Part shown: piece after piece, positions 18,101 through 27,109 of the stretch
Numbering within the stretch: the stretch's first letter is position 1
Layout: each line of letters starts with the position of its first letter
DNA from: Olivibacter jilunii
GTDB taxonomy: Bacteria > Bacteroidota > Bacteroidia > Sphingobacteriales > Sphingobacteriaceae
Assembly (NCBI RefSeq): GCF_900607235.1
Contig: NZ_LR027849.1
Coordinates: 1,116,001 to 1,180,000, forward strand
Reading direction: 5' to 3'
DNA length: 64,000 bases
Notes under the pieces: model-generated
What the model was told of the DNA's origin: nothing
The model's input: only the letters and a program-made list of their open reading frames with translations
Database searches by the model: none
Made by a program: the position numbers and the translations under genes

Positions 18101-20446
18101 ATGAAACCCGGCGACAACCACCATAAAAATAATTATAGAATCGATCACGATGAGCATAATCTTGCCTTGTTGACTCAACAAAAACAACTCACAGAAGAGA
18201 AGTATTTTTTCCTTCTCGACAATATTAATCAAGGCTTCTGTATTATAGAGCTAATCTGGAACGACCGGGAAGTCCCTATCGATTATCGGTTTATACAGGT
18301 AAATAAAGCATTCGAACGACAAACGGGCATTAAGAACGCCGTTGGTCGTACAATGAAAGAAATAGAACCATCACATGAGGAGCACTGGTTTCAAATTTAT
18401 GGGGAAATAGCGAAAAGCCGCAAAGCGCGACATTTTGAAGCGCAAGCCGAGCTTCTTATCGGCGGTTGGTATGAAGTGGACGCCTTTCCGATGGAACATG
18501 ATACCAATAAAGTAGCTATATTATTTAACGACATTTCAGAAAGAAAAAGAGCAGAAAAACTTACAAAAGAATTTACATTACAATTAGAACGAGAGGTTAA
18601 GGAACAGACAGCAGCCTTAAAAGAAAGTCAAGATCTTTTGCGGGCAACATTGAACAGTTCAAAAAATATAACGCAAGTATTGCAGGCCATTCGAGATGAA
18701 GAGGGCATGATTGTCGACTTTCGATACGTCTTTTCAAATAAGTTGGGGGAGCGAATTTTTGGGCATATTGCCGGCACGAACATATCGTCGTATGCTAATC
18801 ACCTCGATCTGTTCGATCGTTATTCACGGATAGTTGAAACCGGCAAGGATAGTACATTTGAACAACCTCTTTCTATAAATGGAACACTGAGGTGGTATGA
18901 TATGACGCTAATTAAGCTAAATGACGGTTTAGTGGTAAAAGGCTTGGATATTACCGAAAGAAAAGAAGCCGAAATTAATCTGAGAAAAAGCAACCAGTTA
19001 CTCCAATCCATTTTTGACACAAGTTTAATTGGCATGTCTGTGTTGGAGGCGATACGCGATGACAGCGGCCGCGTAACCGATTTCCGCATAAAGATCGTCA
19101 GTAAAGAACTTGAACGGGAAACTAAGCGCTCAGACTTGGAAGGGAAGCTTTACTTACAAGAATATCCCGGAATAAAAAAGGTGGGTATTTTTGACATGAT
19201 GCTCCGTGTAATCGAAAGTGGTAAGCCGGAGCAGATGGAATATCTATATACATACGATGGCTTTCATAAGTGGTTCTCTTGTATGTTTGTTAAAATGGAC
19301 GATAGCTTGGTGGCCACTAATCTTGATATAACCGAACGGAAGATCGCTGAAGAAAAGATAAAGGAGGACGATGCGCTTTTACGAGGTATCGCTGAAGCTG
19401 CACCTGATATGGTATATGTAATTGACATCCGTTCGATGCAGATGGTATATGGGAACAATAAACTAGCTAAACTTCTCAATAGGTCATTGAACGACATCAA
19501 AGAAATGGGCGCCGAGCTTTTCGATCGAATAATTTACGCAGACGACCGCGCAAAATTTGATAATAACATTGATGCGCTCAGGCAAACAACGAAGGACGAC
19601 GAAATAAAAGAGCTTGTATATCGACTAGTAGATGGTTATGGCAGATTGCATTGGATTCAGACACGGAGAACGGTATTTAAACGAGATAGTGATGGCCGAC
19701 CAACTCATATCATAGGTATCTCGCTGGATATTACCGAGCAGGTATATTTACAAAAGAAGAACCTTCAATTAAGGCTGGAACGAAATGAACTGGAAAAGAA
19801 ACAGCAACGGGAGATTTTTATGGCAACGCTGAATGCTCAGGAGGAAGAGAGGCGGCGGATCGCCGAAAACTTACATAACGGTTTAGGACAGTTATTGTAC
19901 AGTGTAAAGCTTAACTTGGAGCAATTGAATCCTAAATTGGAAAATGATCCTGCAATTCATTTCAACTCACTAAAACAAGCTGAACGGCTGTTAACGGAAG
20001 CTATTAGAGAAAGCAGGAGGATATCACACGAGCTGATGCCTGCTATTTTAGAGGACTTTGGTTTGCAAGCCGCTATCGAAGATATATGTGAGCAGTTCAA
20101 TAAGACTATCGATTTTAACTGCCAATTTCAGGGGCTGGATAGAAAGCTTGACAAACATATCGAAATAGCCGTATATCGAATGGTTCAAGAGCTCATCATC
20201 AATATTATTAAACATGCGCGAGCTACTCGAGCATCTATTTTAATAACACTTAATGGCGACATAATCTCCATTTCTATTGAAGATAATGGCGTGGGTTTCC
20301 GAGAAGTATCTCCAAAACGCGGAATAGGCCTAGGCACAATCCAAAACAAAGTCAAATTATTAAATGGTACTGTTGACATAAAGTCAACGAAAGGAAACGG
20401 AACAAAGATTCATATCCACTTTCCTTATAAGAAAGGAAAAAGTTGA
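18101..20446 (+). CDS. Orphan PAS-domain sensor histidine kinase (HisKA_3/NarL-type)
   Basis: A 781-residue soluble kinase without membrane segments. Four PAS-like sensor regions are visible, each closing on a typical sequence (FNDISERKRAE, LDITERKEAE, LDITERKIAE, LDITEQ). They are followed by a coiled-coil linker, a HisKA_3 dimerisation domain with the phospho-acceptor in ENLHNGLGQ (H592) and a HATPase_c domain (DNGVGF, GIGLGTIQNKV). Kinases of this type usually pair with NarL/LuxR-family response regulators, but none lies next to it. The signal is unknown; one PAS region may bind a cofactor, but no ligand residue is diagnostic. Confidence 0.93.
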   Translation: MKPGDNHHKNNYRIDHDEHNLALLTQQKQLTEEKYFFLLDNINQGFCIIELIWNDREVPIDYRFIQVNKAFERQTGIKNAVGRTMKEIEPSHEEHWFQIYGEIAKSRKARHFEAQAELLIGGWYEVDAFPMEHDTNKVAILFNDISERKRAEKLTKEFTLQLEREVKEQTAALKESQDLLRATLNSSKNITQVLQAIRDEEGMIVDFRYVFSNKLGERIFGHIAGTNISSYANHLDLFDRYSRIVETGKDSTFEQPLSINGTLRWYDMTLIKLNDGLVVKGLDITERKEAEINLRKSNQLLQSIFDTSLIGMSVLEAIRDDSGRVTDFRIKIVSKELERETKRSDLEGKLYLQEYPGIKKVGIFDMMLRVIESGKPEQMEYLYTYDGFHKWFSCMFVKMDDSLVATNLDITERKIAEEKIKEDDALLRGIAEAAPDMVYVIDIRSMQMVYGNNKLAKLLNRSLNDIKEMGAELFDRIIYADDRAKFDNNIDALRQTTKDDEIKELVYRLVDGYGRLHWIQTRRTVFKRDSDGRPTHIIGISLDITEQVYLQKKNLQLRLERNELEKKQQREIFMATLNAQEEERRRIAENLHNGLGQLLYSVKLNLEQLNPKLENDPAIHFNSLKQAERLLTEAIRESRRISHELMPAILEDFGLQAAIEDICEQFNKTIDFNCQFQGLDRKLDKHIEIAVYRMVQELIINIIKHARATRASILITLNGDIISISIEDNGVGFREVSPKRGIGLGTIQNKVKLLNGTVDIKSTKGNGTKIHIHFPYKKGKS

Positions 20447-20464
20447 AAAGAATCCTTAATTAAG

Positions 20465-20653
20465 TTACATAAAGAAAAAATAAGCAATAGCAAGCGCTAC
20501 TATTGCAACAATGATCGCCCAATGGATCGTAAAACCTACTTTTTTATCATCCTTTTCCTCAAGTGCTGCTTTCGGTGGCCCAGGATTTTCTTCATGTTTT
20601 CCGTAATCGGTTTCCATCTTCGTTTTCGAACTATTTGCTTTGTCTTCTGTCAT
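20465..20653 (-). CDS. Small tail-anchored membrane protein
   Basis: A 62-residue protein whose first 40 residues are charged (Lys/Glu-rich, NPGPPKAAL) and whose last 20 form one hydrophobic helix (WAIIVAIVALAIAYFFFM). It would be anchored by its C-terminus with the charged part in the cytoplasm. It is convergent with the histidine kinase gene. The function is unknown. Confidence 0.65.
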   Translation of the reverse strand: MTEDKANSSKTKMETDYGKHEENPGPPKAALEEKDDKKVGFTIHWAIIVAIVALAIAYFFFM

Positions 20654-20859
20654 GTCTTCTATGCTATTGCTACATTAAGGTAACAGCCCAAACGCCCTAG
20701 TGTTTTTATAGAATGGAAAAAAAATGGAACGGTTTTTAACATGTCCTAAATCAAGAATTTCGTGTATGTAATATTATAATTTCTTCCTTCGTCGCAATTT
20801 AAACACCGACACCGGCATATTGAATCAGTTTTTGGCAAGGCTATTGGGCGTTCTAATAT

Positions 20860-21036
20860 ATGATGCAACGCAGGAATAAGATGTGGGTGGCATTCGCACT
20901 AGTTATTGCGGCCGCCATGTTGTTTCGTTTCGCAATTGCCATTGTACACAATGACTTTAGCGTGGTAATAATCATATGCGGTGCTACGTTATTTTTAGGA
21001 TCACTTGTGGCGTTTGCTATTTATTTCAAAGAATGA
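20860..21036 (+). CDS. Short two-helix membrane protein (58 aa)
   Basis: An uninterrupted reading frame begins with two ATG codons (20860 and 20863) and ends at TGA 21036. It encodes a basic N-terminus (MMQRRNKMW), a hydrophobic helix (VAFALVIAAAMLFRFAIAIV), a short polar turn (HNDFS) and a second hydrophobic helix ending at IYFKE. This regular two-helix layout argues for a real gene, although it is short and of unknown function. Confidence 0.55.
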   Translation: MMQRRNKMWVAFALVIAAAMLFRFAIAIVHNDFSVVIIICGATLFLGSLVAFAIYFKE

Positions 21037-21131
21037 AATGAATATACATCGTAAAAATGGTCAAAAGCTAAGGTTCGGTATCCATAGTGATAATAGTTGA
21101 GTGAAATTTTAAAGCTGGCGCAATAGGAGAT

Positions 21132-21365
21132 ATGAAAAAATGGGTAACAGAAATCACGGCAATAGATCCACATACCAGGGAACTTAAAAAATGGTTGGGG
21201 CCTTATATCACAGCTCCGACTATGGAAGCGGCGACATTGTATTGTCAGAAAAATGGATTAGGCTACTGTGAAGTGACGGGGCAGTTGATCAGCGAAATCC
21301 CTTGTAAAGAAAACAGTTACACTCCCGACTGGGTAAGAAGAGTGGATTTTGATAACCTTAACTAA
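21132..21365 (+). CDS. Small hypothetical protein
   Basis: A soluble 77-residue protein starting MKKWVTEITAID, preceded by AGGAGAT. It has two mid-sequence cysteines (TLYCQKNGLGYCEV) and a third later (IPCKEN), and no signal peptide. The segment resembles small accessory proteins found with phage or stress genes, but I do not recognise a family. Confidence 0.65.
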   Translation: MKKWVTEITAIDPHTRELKKWLGPYITAPTMEAATLYCQKNGLGYCEVTGQLISEIPCKENSYTPDWVRRVDFDNLN

Positions 21366-21482
21366 ATCGCAAAGACAAGACTAGTCGCTCCTGCAGGGAA
21401 ACAAAAGTTGCTGTATATTGTTTACCTTACAGTTGCCTTATTCTGAAAAAGGAGATAGGCAGTAAGATTTAATCTAGAAATA

Positions 21483-21785
21483 ATGGCAACTATAAATCGT
21501 GACGATCTTTTAAAACTAGGTTTTGAAGATTCAGAAGGTCCGGTATCAAGCGATAATTTCGACTATATTGTTATAAGATATTATATACATAAGGATAAGC
21601 CGTGGATAGGTATCGAAGAGCATTACCCAAAAAAATACGGAAATCAGGTCGATCCTTCCCACGTTACTTCTGCCGTCATCAATTATGGAACAAAAAAAGG
21701 CAAAATTGTCTATAACAAAGACGAGGTAAATGCTTTTTTATCTTCACAAGGTAATATTCCATTTAAAAAAAATCCAAAACTTTAG
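21483..21785 (+). CDS. Small hypothetical protein
   Basis: A soluble 100-residue protein (MATINRDDLLKLGFE at the start) with mixed alpha/beta character and a basic C-terminus (PFKKNPKL). It ends 53 bp before the TonB receptor start. The opening resembles domains that begin with a DLLxLGF helix-turn. The role is not known. Confidence 0.65.
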   Translation: MATINRDDLLKLGFEDSEGPVSSDNFDYIVIRYYIHKDKPWIGIEEHYPKKYGNQVDPSHVTSAVINYGTKKGKIVYNKDEVNAFLSSQGNIPFKKNPKL

Positions 21786-21838
21786 CGAACGAATAGGGGT
21801 GTATAGAGAGTATGTTGTCATGCATTAAAATAAGATGC

Positions 21839-24163
21839 ATGATGAAAGCTTTTCTATTCTTTATTATTGGAGCGCTATTCGCTCTTCCATGTTTTTCCCA
21901 AAACAAGTTTACCGTTAGCGGCACTGTTAAATCAGCCAGTAAAGGAGAAACTGTTATTGGTGCCACAATAAGTGCTGGGGGTAGATATGTAACGCAGACC
22001 AATGAATATGGTTTTTATTCGCTCACAGTACCGACCGGTACATACGAGCTGACAATTTCCAATGTGTCGTTTGCACCTTATAGCCAGCAAATCATCGTAA
22101 ATAAGGATATCACCCTGCATGTAGAATTAATAGATGATGCCCAAACCTTGGATGAAGTTGTGATATCTTCAAGTAGGGGTAGAAGCTTAAGTAGCCCTCA
22201 GATGGGACTAGAAAGAGTCACTCCCAATGAAATTGCAAAAGTTCCCGTTTTAATGGGCGAAAAGGATGTTGTCAAAGTGCTGCAATTATTACCAGGTATT
22301 AAATCAGCAGGAGACGGCAGTAGTGGGATGTACGTGAGAGGAGGAGCCGCTGATCAAAATTTAGTACTGCTAGACGAAGCTAACGTATATAACGCTTCGC
22401 ATTTACTTGGCTTTTTTTCAACTTTTAATTCAGATGCAATAAAAGATGTCTCTGTTTATAAGTCAGGTATGCCTGCGCAATACGGTGGAAGGTTATCATC
22501 CGTTCTGGATATCAAAATGAACGACGGAAATAATCAGGATTTCAATGTAAGTGGAGGTGTGGGACTTATATCAGCTAAACTGAACGTGGAAGGCCCCATA
22601 CAAACCGGAAAATCTTCTTTTCTTTTAACAGGACGCAGAACATATGCAGATATGTTTCTAAAATTATCAAACGATTCAAGTATAAATAGTAACTCGCTGT
22701 ATTTCTATGACTTAAATGCAAAATTGAATTATCAATTGGGCGAGAAAGATCGCATTTACTTTTCAGGATATTTAGGAAAAGATCATCTTGGTGTTGGCGA
22801 CTTGTTCGGACTTGATTGGGGAAATAAAACTGCAACTATGCGTTGGAATCATGTTTTCAACAGCAAACTTTTTTCAAATACATCATTGATATACAGCAAT
22901 TACGATTACAATATATCTATTAACAGTGGAACTAATAATTTTGATATCCGATCAAACATACGCGATTATAACTTTAAGCAAGAGTTTCAATGGTATCCTA
23001 ATAACCGCAATAGTATAAGAATGGGACTTAATTCCATATACCATAATATCAAACCAGGTGAGGTAAGAAGCAAAAATGAAGAGTCATCGATTAATGATAT
23101 ACGCATGCAGAACCGCTATTCATGGGAAAATGGGATTTATGCAAGTAATACTTGGAGCGTGTCAGATAAGTTTAACCTAACCTACGGTCTGAGGTTAAGT
23201 ACTTTTAGTATACTTGGCGAAGGGGACTTCTACAATGTTAACAGTGAAGGTAAAGTTATAGACACCACGCATTATGGCAAAGGTGATTTTGTAAAAACGT
23301 ATGTAAATCTTGAACCTCGCCTCGCCGCCAGTTATCAATGGAACAGTGCCAATTCAGTTAAAGCTTCTTATGTTCGCAATGCGCAATATCTCCATTTAAT
23401 TTCTAATAGTACCAGCACGAGCCCCACAGATAAATGGATTGCAAGTACAAATATTATAAAGCCCGAATTATCAGATCAGTTTTCAATAGGTTATTACAGA
23501 AACCTTGCAGACAATCGCTACGAACTTAGCGTTGAATCTTATTATAAGACACTCCAAAACCAAATCGATTATCGGGATGGTGCCGACGTTTACAATAGCA
23601 ACAACGCTATTGAAACCGAGCTGCTGTATGGAAAAGGCAGGGCATATGGGATCGAATGGTTATTAAAAAAGAGTACAGGCAGATTAACGGGATGGATAAG
23701 TTATACGTTATCAAAAACAGAACGTAAAATCGATGGGATTAATAATAATGAATGGTATAATGCCCGACAAGATCGAACACATGATATAGCTATTGTAGCC
23801 ATGTACCAACTAAACAAGAAGTGGACATTATCAGCCAACTGGGTATTTTATACCGGTGACGCTGTTACTTTCCCCGCCGGAAAATACATAATTGACGATC
23901 GCACAGTTTATTATTACACAGCACGTAACAGTTATCGCATGCCTAATTACCATCGATTAGACCTAGGTGCAACCATGCAGCTAAAGCAGAAAAAAAGATG
24001 GAGTTCTGAACTTAGCTTTAGCCTATACAACGCTTATGGTAGAGAGAATGCTTACACCATTGAATTTATGGATAGTAAGAATGATCCCAATAAAACAGTT
24101 GCTAATCAAATCGCTCTTTTTAAGTTCATCCCCTCAGTTTCATACAATTTTAAGTTTAAATAA
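21839..24163 (+). CDS. TonB-dependent outer-membrane receptor with carboxypeptidase-like N-terminal domain
   Basis: A 774-residue receptor from the ATG pair at 21839/21842. It has a signal peptide (FLFFIIGALFALPCFSQ), then a carboxypeptidase-regulatory-like domain (VSGTVKSASKGETVIGATIS, about residues 25-105), the plug (GVYVRGG-type motif MYVRGGAADQNLVLLDEA) and a 22-strand barrel to the end. An ATG at 21812 would place a non-signal extension in front and is rejected. It is followed after 9 bp by a DUF4249 lipoprotein, a pairing repeated in Bacteroidota. The transported nutrient is unknown; no nearby gene identifies it. Confidence 0.92.
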   Translation: MMKAFLFFIIGALFALPCFSQNKFTVSGTVKSASKGETVIGATISAGGRYVTQTNEYGFYSLTVPTGTYELTISNVSFAPYSQQIIVNKDITLHVELIDDAQTLDEVVISSSRGRSLSSPQMGLERVTPNEIAKVPVLMGEKDVVKVLQLLPGIKSAGDGSSGMYVRGGAADQNLVLLDEANVYNASHLLGFFSTFNSDAIKDVSVYKSGMPAQYGGRLSSVLDIKMNDGNNQDFNVSGGVGLISAKLNVEGPIQTGKSSFLLTGRRTYADMFLKLSNDSSINSNSLYFYDLNAKLNYQLGEKDRIYFSGYLGKDHLGVGDLFGLDWGNKTATMRWNHVFNSKLFSNTSLIYSNYDYNISINSGTNNFDIRSNIRDYNFKQEFQWYPNNRNSIRMGLNSIYHNIKPGEVRSKNEESSINDIRMQNRYSWENGIYASNTWSVSDKFNLTYGLRLSTFSILGEGDFYNVNSEGKVIDTTHYGKGDFVKTYVNLEPRLAASYQWNSANSVKASYVRNAQYLHLISNSTSTSPTDKWIASTNIIKPELSDQFSIGYYRNLADNRYELSVESYYKTLQNQIDYRDGADVYNSNNAIETELLYGKGRAYGIEWLLKKSTGRLTGWISYTLSKTERKIDGINNNEWYNARQDRTHDIAIVAMYQLNKKWTLSANWVFYTGDAVTFPAGKYIIDDRTVYYYTARNSYRMPNYHRLDLGATMQLKQKKRWSSELSFSLYNAYGRENAYTIEFMDSKNDPNKTVANQIALFKFIPSVSYNFKFK

Positions 24164-24172
24164 ATTATTACC

Positions 24173-25063
24173 ATGCATTTGAATAATATACATCTTATAA
24201 TGAACGATCGTTCAAACTTTATAGCCTATACAGTCTTTAAGAAATATTGGAATAGGTTGTTTAGCATCATATGCTTAACTGTAGGCGTTCTATTAAGTTC
24301 TTCCTGCGAGAAAGAAATTGATATCGAACTCAAAGGAGCTGATCAACGCTATGTAATAGAAGGGGTTATAACGGATCAAGAGGGGGGATGCAAAGTATTG
24401 ATAAGCAAGACAAAAGATTTTAATGACGATAATAGCAGAGTAACTGTTACAGGAGCGCAGGTCTTTATTAGTGAGGGGGCCGAAACGCATGAGCTGCAGG
24501 AAACCGAAGTCGGAACTTATACTGCACCTACTTTGAGAGGCTTAGAAGGACATACCTATAACTTACGAGTACAGATTGGTACTGAAATATTTACTTCAAG
24601 TTCTACCATGCCCGCATTGGTTAAGATGGATAGTCTTTATATTGTTGATGACCTGATATTCGGAGATAATTATAAACTGCCAACGATTGATTTTCAGGAC
24701 CCGGCCAACGTAGTGAATAGCTACCGTTTTTTATTATATGTAAATGGAGTAAAAAAGAAACAGATTTTTGTTATAAACGATGAGTTGTCTAACGGGAAGG
24801 CAAATTCGATTAGGTTATATGCAGATGTGGGCGAAGATGAAGACAATCCGGAAAACAGACGCATCAGAAGCGGCGATCTTGTACGGGTAGAAATGTTAGG
24901 TATCGATCAAGCCGTCTACAAATATTTCTTTAGTTTGGATAATAGTGCAACGGGAGAAAACCAATCAGCCACGCCTTCTAACCCCGTGAGCAACATACAA
25001 GGAAATGCCTTGGGATACTTTAGCGCTCATAACATACAAAGTAAAGAAATCAGCGTTCCGTAA
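24173..25063 (+). CDS. DUF4249 lipoprotein, partner of the TonB receptor
   Basis: A lipoprotein of up to 296 residues. The signal region WNRLFSIICLTVGVLL ends in the lipobox LSSSCEKE; the ATG at 24200 is an alternative start that shortens the n-region by nine residues. The mature part shows the DUF4249 layout: an opening YVIEGVITDQEG beta segment, Ig-like repeats (GAQVFISEG, GHTYNLRV) and a C-terminal NPVSNIQGNALGYFSAH motif. DUF4249 proteins are coded next to TonB receptors and presumably sit on the outer-membrane surface and assist substrate capture. A strong terminator follows. Confidence 0.88.
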   Translation: MHLNNIHLIMNDRSNFIAYTVFKKYWNRLFSIICLTVGVLLSSSCEKEIDIELKGADQRYVIEGVITDQEGGCKVLISKTKDFNDDNSRVTVTGAQVFISEGAETHELQETEVGTYTAPTLRGLEGHTYNLRVQIGTEIFTSSSTMPALVKMDSLYIVDDLIFGDNYKLPTIDFQDPANVVNSYRFLLYVNGVKKKQIFVINDELSNGKANSIRLYADVGEDEDNPENRRIRSGDLVRVEMLGIDQAVYKYFFSLDNSATGENQSATPSNPVSNIQGNALGYFSAHNIQSKEISVP

Positions 25064-25080
25064 GCGAATCAAAAAAACAT

Positions 25081-25123
25081 GAGTACCTCCTTATTGTCGA
25101 AGACAAAAGTTAAGGAGGTACTC
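25081..25123 (+). terminator. Rho-independent terminator after the TonB receptor/DUF4249 pair
   Basis: A 13-bp perfect stem, GAGTACCTCCTTA (25081-25093) with TAAGGAGGTACTC (25111-25123), encloses an inner TTGTC/GACAA stem. It is followed by TATTGTTTT. Confidence 0.85.
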
Positions 25124-25212
25124 TATTGTTTTCCAGCTCGACTAATACTGATAAAAAATTGCTTATATTTCATACAATATGTTATTTTTACCAAAGCTTA
25201 TCGACATCGTGT

Positions 25213-25800
25213 ATGAATGACAAACTGCAACAAGCGTTCGATTTATTTGACGCTTATAATAAAAGAGATCCAAACCGAATTATTTGGGAGGGGCAATCCT
25301 TCCCCCAAGAATACTTCTTGGCAATCAAATTACATGATTGGATAAAAAAGCTGGATCCTCAGGCAGAAGAGACACTGCTTCTTGCGTCAAGGTGTCAGCA
25401 TATCGGTCGCTGGGAAATCCCACGTGAAAGCTACGCACCCGATAGAGAAGGTTATTTAAAATGGCGGAAAGAACTGGCTATTTATCACGCAAAGAAAGCA
25501 AGCGAAATTCTAAAAGAGGTCGGCTACTCAACCGATCAAATTAATGCAGTCCAAAATATTATCCTTAAAAAGAAAATAAAGGTAAATTCAGCTGTCCAAA
25601 CAATGGAAAATGCGCTTTGCCTTGTATTTCTTGCTTATCAGTACGAAGAATTCTATCCCAAGCATCGCGATAAAATTGTAAATATCTTAAAAAAGTCCCT
25701 GCTAAAAATGGATGCCCACGGCCATAGCTTCGCGCTTTCCTTGCCTTATTCCCCCGATGGGCATGAATATATTAAAGAAGCGCTAAAACTAATTCATTAA
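25213..25800 (+). CDS. DUF4202 family protein
   Basis: The ATG at 25213 gives a 195-residue soluble protein matching DUF4202. Typical motifs are MNDKLQQAFDLFDAYNKRDP, LASRCQHIGRWEIPRESY, YLKWRKELAIYHA and CLVFLAYQYEEF. The conserved HxxxW/ECxH-type residues suggest an HD-like or metal-binding helical bundle, but no activity is established. It is transcribed alone, and the extra 29 residues from an upstream start look like non-coding sequence. Confidence 0.88.
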   Translation: MNDKLQQAFDLFDAYNKRDPNRIIWEGQSFPQEYFLAIKLHDWIKKLDPQAEETLLLASRCQHIGRWEIPRESYAPDREGYLKWRKELAIYHAKKASEILKEVGYSTDQINAVQNIILKKKIKVNSAVQTMENALCLVFLAYQYEEFYPKHRDKIVNILKKSLLKMDAHGHSFALSLPYSPDGHEYIKEALKLIH

Positions 25801-25915
25801 TATACCCTCAAAACATTACGCCCATAAAACGGTTAGCTATATTGGAGCACTCCTAAGCTCCACAGCACAACCTACATCAATATTTCTCTAAATAAAACAA
25901 ATATTCACATAAATA

Positions 25916-25932
25916 TTGTGAAATTATCACAA
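25916..25932. promoter_or_regulatory. Palindromic operator-like site
   Basis: TTGTGAAATTATCACAA has perfect 6-bp arms around a 5-bp spacer. It resembles CRP/FNR-family half-sites, although E. coli CRP uses a 6-bp spacer. It lies 68 bp upstream of the next start codon. Confidence 0.45.
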
Positions 25933-25999
25933 ATGCGTACCTTAGTATATACAATGATATTGAACTTCGGTTTGAATATTAGCATCTTGTGAATCGACC

Positions 26000-26512
26000 A
26001 TGAAACTATTGAAAAAGGTTCTTCCGGTGAAAGAGATATACACCGAATTATCAAAAAAAGATATCATAGAACGTCTATGTAGCATTCGTATAACCAATTA
26101 TGATAATCAGCAAATTGCGATACATTCTTACATGAAGGTTTATGATGACCGGATACAGATAAAACGCGAGCCTTCATTATACGAAAGCTTTAGAGGAGCC
26201 GGTGAAGTTTCTTTTAAGCTGCATCCTTTGGAAAGCGGGACAAAAATCATTTACGATGTACAACCATGCAGTAAATCTACTATTATAAAAGGAATAACAT
26301 CCATTGCTCTGTTTTTATTAGTTCTGGCCTTCTATATATTTTATTTATTCGGAATACAGATCATTTCTATCACAAGTATTCTGGCTGCATGGGCACTTGT
26401 TATTTTTATTCTTTACTATGGCTTAAATAACCATATTTTCCAATTAAGGGCTTATGCACAACAGTTGCTGCGTGGGGTAACGGATGACCATAACGTAATT
26501 GAAAAAAAATGA
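26000..26512 (+). CDS. Two-helix membrane protein of unknown function
   Basis: A 170-residue protein with a soluble N-terminal half (about residues 1-90) and two adjacent membrane segments (GITSIALFLLVLAFYIFYLF and ISITSILAAWALVIFILYYG), followed by a short charged tail. The layout looks like a small bacterial membrane protein with a cytoplasmic sensory or binding domain. No family was recognised. The nearby palindrome at 25916-25932 may control it. Confidence 0.7.
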   Translation: MKLLKKVLPVKEIYTELSKKDIIERLCSIRITNYDNQQIAIHSYMKVYDDRIQIKREPSLYESFRGAGEVSFKLHPLESGTKIIYDVQPCSKSTIIKGITSIALFLLVLAFYIFYLFGIQIISITSILAAWALVIFILYYGLNNHIFQLRAYAQQLLRGVTDDHNVIEKK

Positions 26513-26560
26513 TCCAATGACATCGTTCATTCACCGTCTGACTTTGTAAAACGCCATTCA

Positions 26561-26935
26561 CTAATTTTCTACCACCTTTTTTCCGAAAGGGATTAGCGAA
26601 ATTTCCAAAAGCTTAAGATGTTGTTTAGCAAAAGGGAGGCCTATAATGGTAATAGCCAACAAAACTGCCCAAAAGAGATGATTGAGCGCCGTATATAAGC
26701 CACCGCATAGAATCCAAATCAAATTGGCAACCAAATTTAAGCAGCCGGACGAAGTTGGCGTGTTAACCACGCGCTTCCCGAATGGAAATAAAACAATAGC
26801 TGCTAATTTAAAACACTGGATGCCAAAAGGAATTCCTATAATGGTCACACATAACACCAACCCGCCGATTAAGTAACCTAGCGCCGCTAAAAAACCTCCA
26901 CAAATAAGCCAAATTAAGTTACCGATAAGATTCAT
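26561..26935 (-). CDS. YccF domain membrane protein
   Basis: A 124-residue protein with two copies of the YccF pattern: NLIWLICGGFLAALGYLIGG ... TIIGIPFGIQCFKLA, then NLIWILCGGLYTALNHLFWA ... TIIGLPFAKQHLKL. Each ends with a PFGK(R/K)VV motif. It is a small integral membrane protein whose function is not established. It is convergent with the preceding gene and divergent from the hydrolase of the glycolipid operon. Confidence 0.93.
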   Translation of the reverse strand: MNLIGNLIWLICGGFLAALGYLIGGLVLCVTIIGIPFGIQCFKLAAIVLFPFGKRVVNTPTSSGCLNLVANLIWILCGGLYTALNHLFWAVLLAITIIGLPFAKQHLKLLEISLIPFGKKVVEN

Positions 26936-27109
26936 AAGTCCAATTCGTCATTTTTATATTTCTATAGATAATGTTCACTCCAATTTGTTACATATTGAAG
27001 TTGTTTTCAAGATAGCAAAAAAGTGAACAAAATGCTTTAGGCTCTTTGTACTCAATTAAATCATATACCATGTATTTTAGCAAAAAGCGAGATTTAAAAG
27101 TTGTAGCCG

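Noticed and set aside
25850-25870. TGGAGC/GCTCCA hairpin in the gap after the DUF4202 gene
   Set aside because: It is only a 6-bp stem with an 8-base loop and no T-tract after it, too weak to call a terminator.
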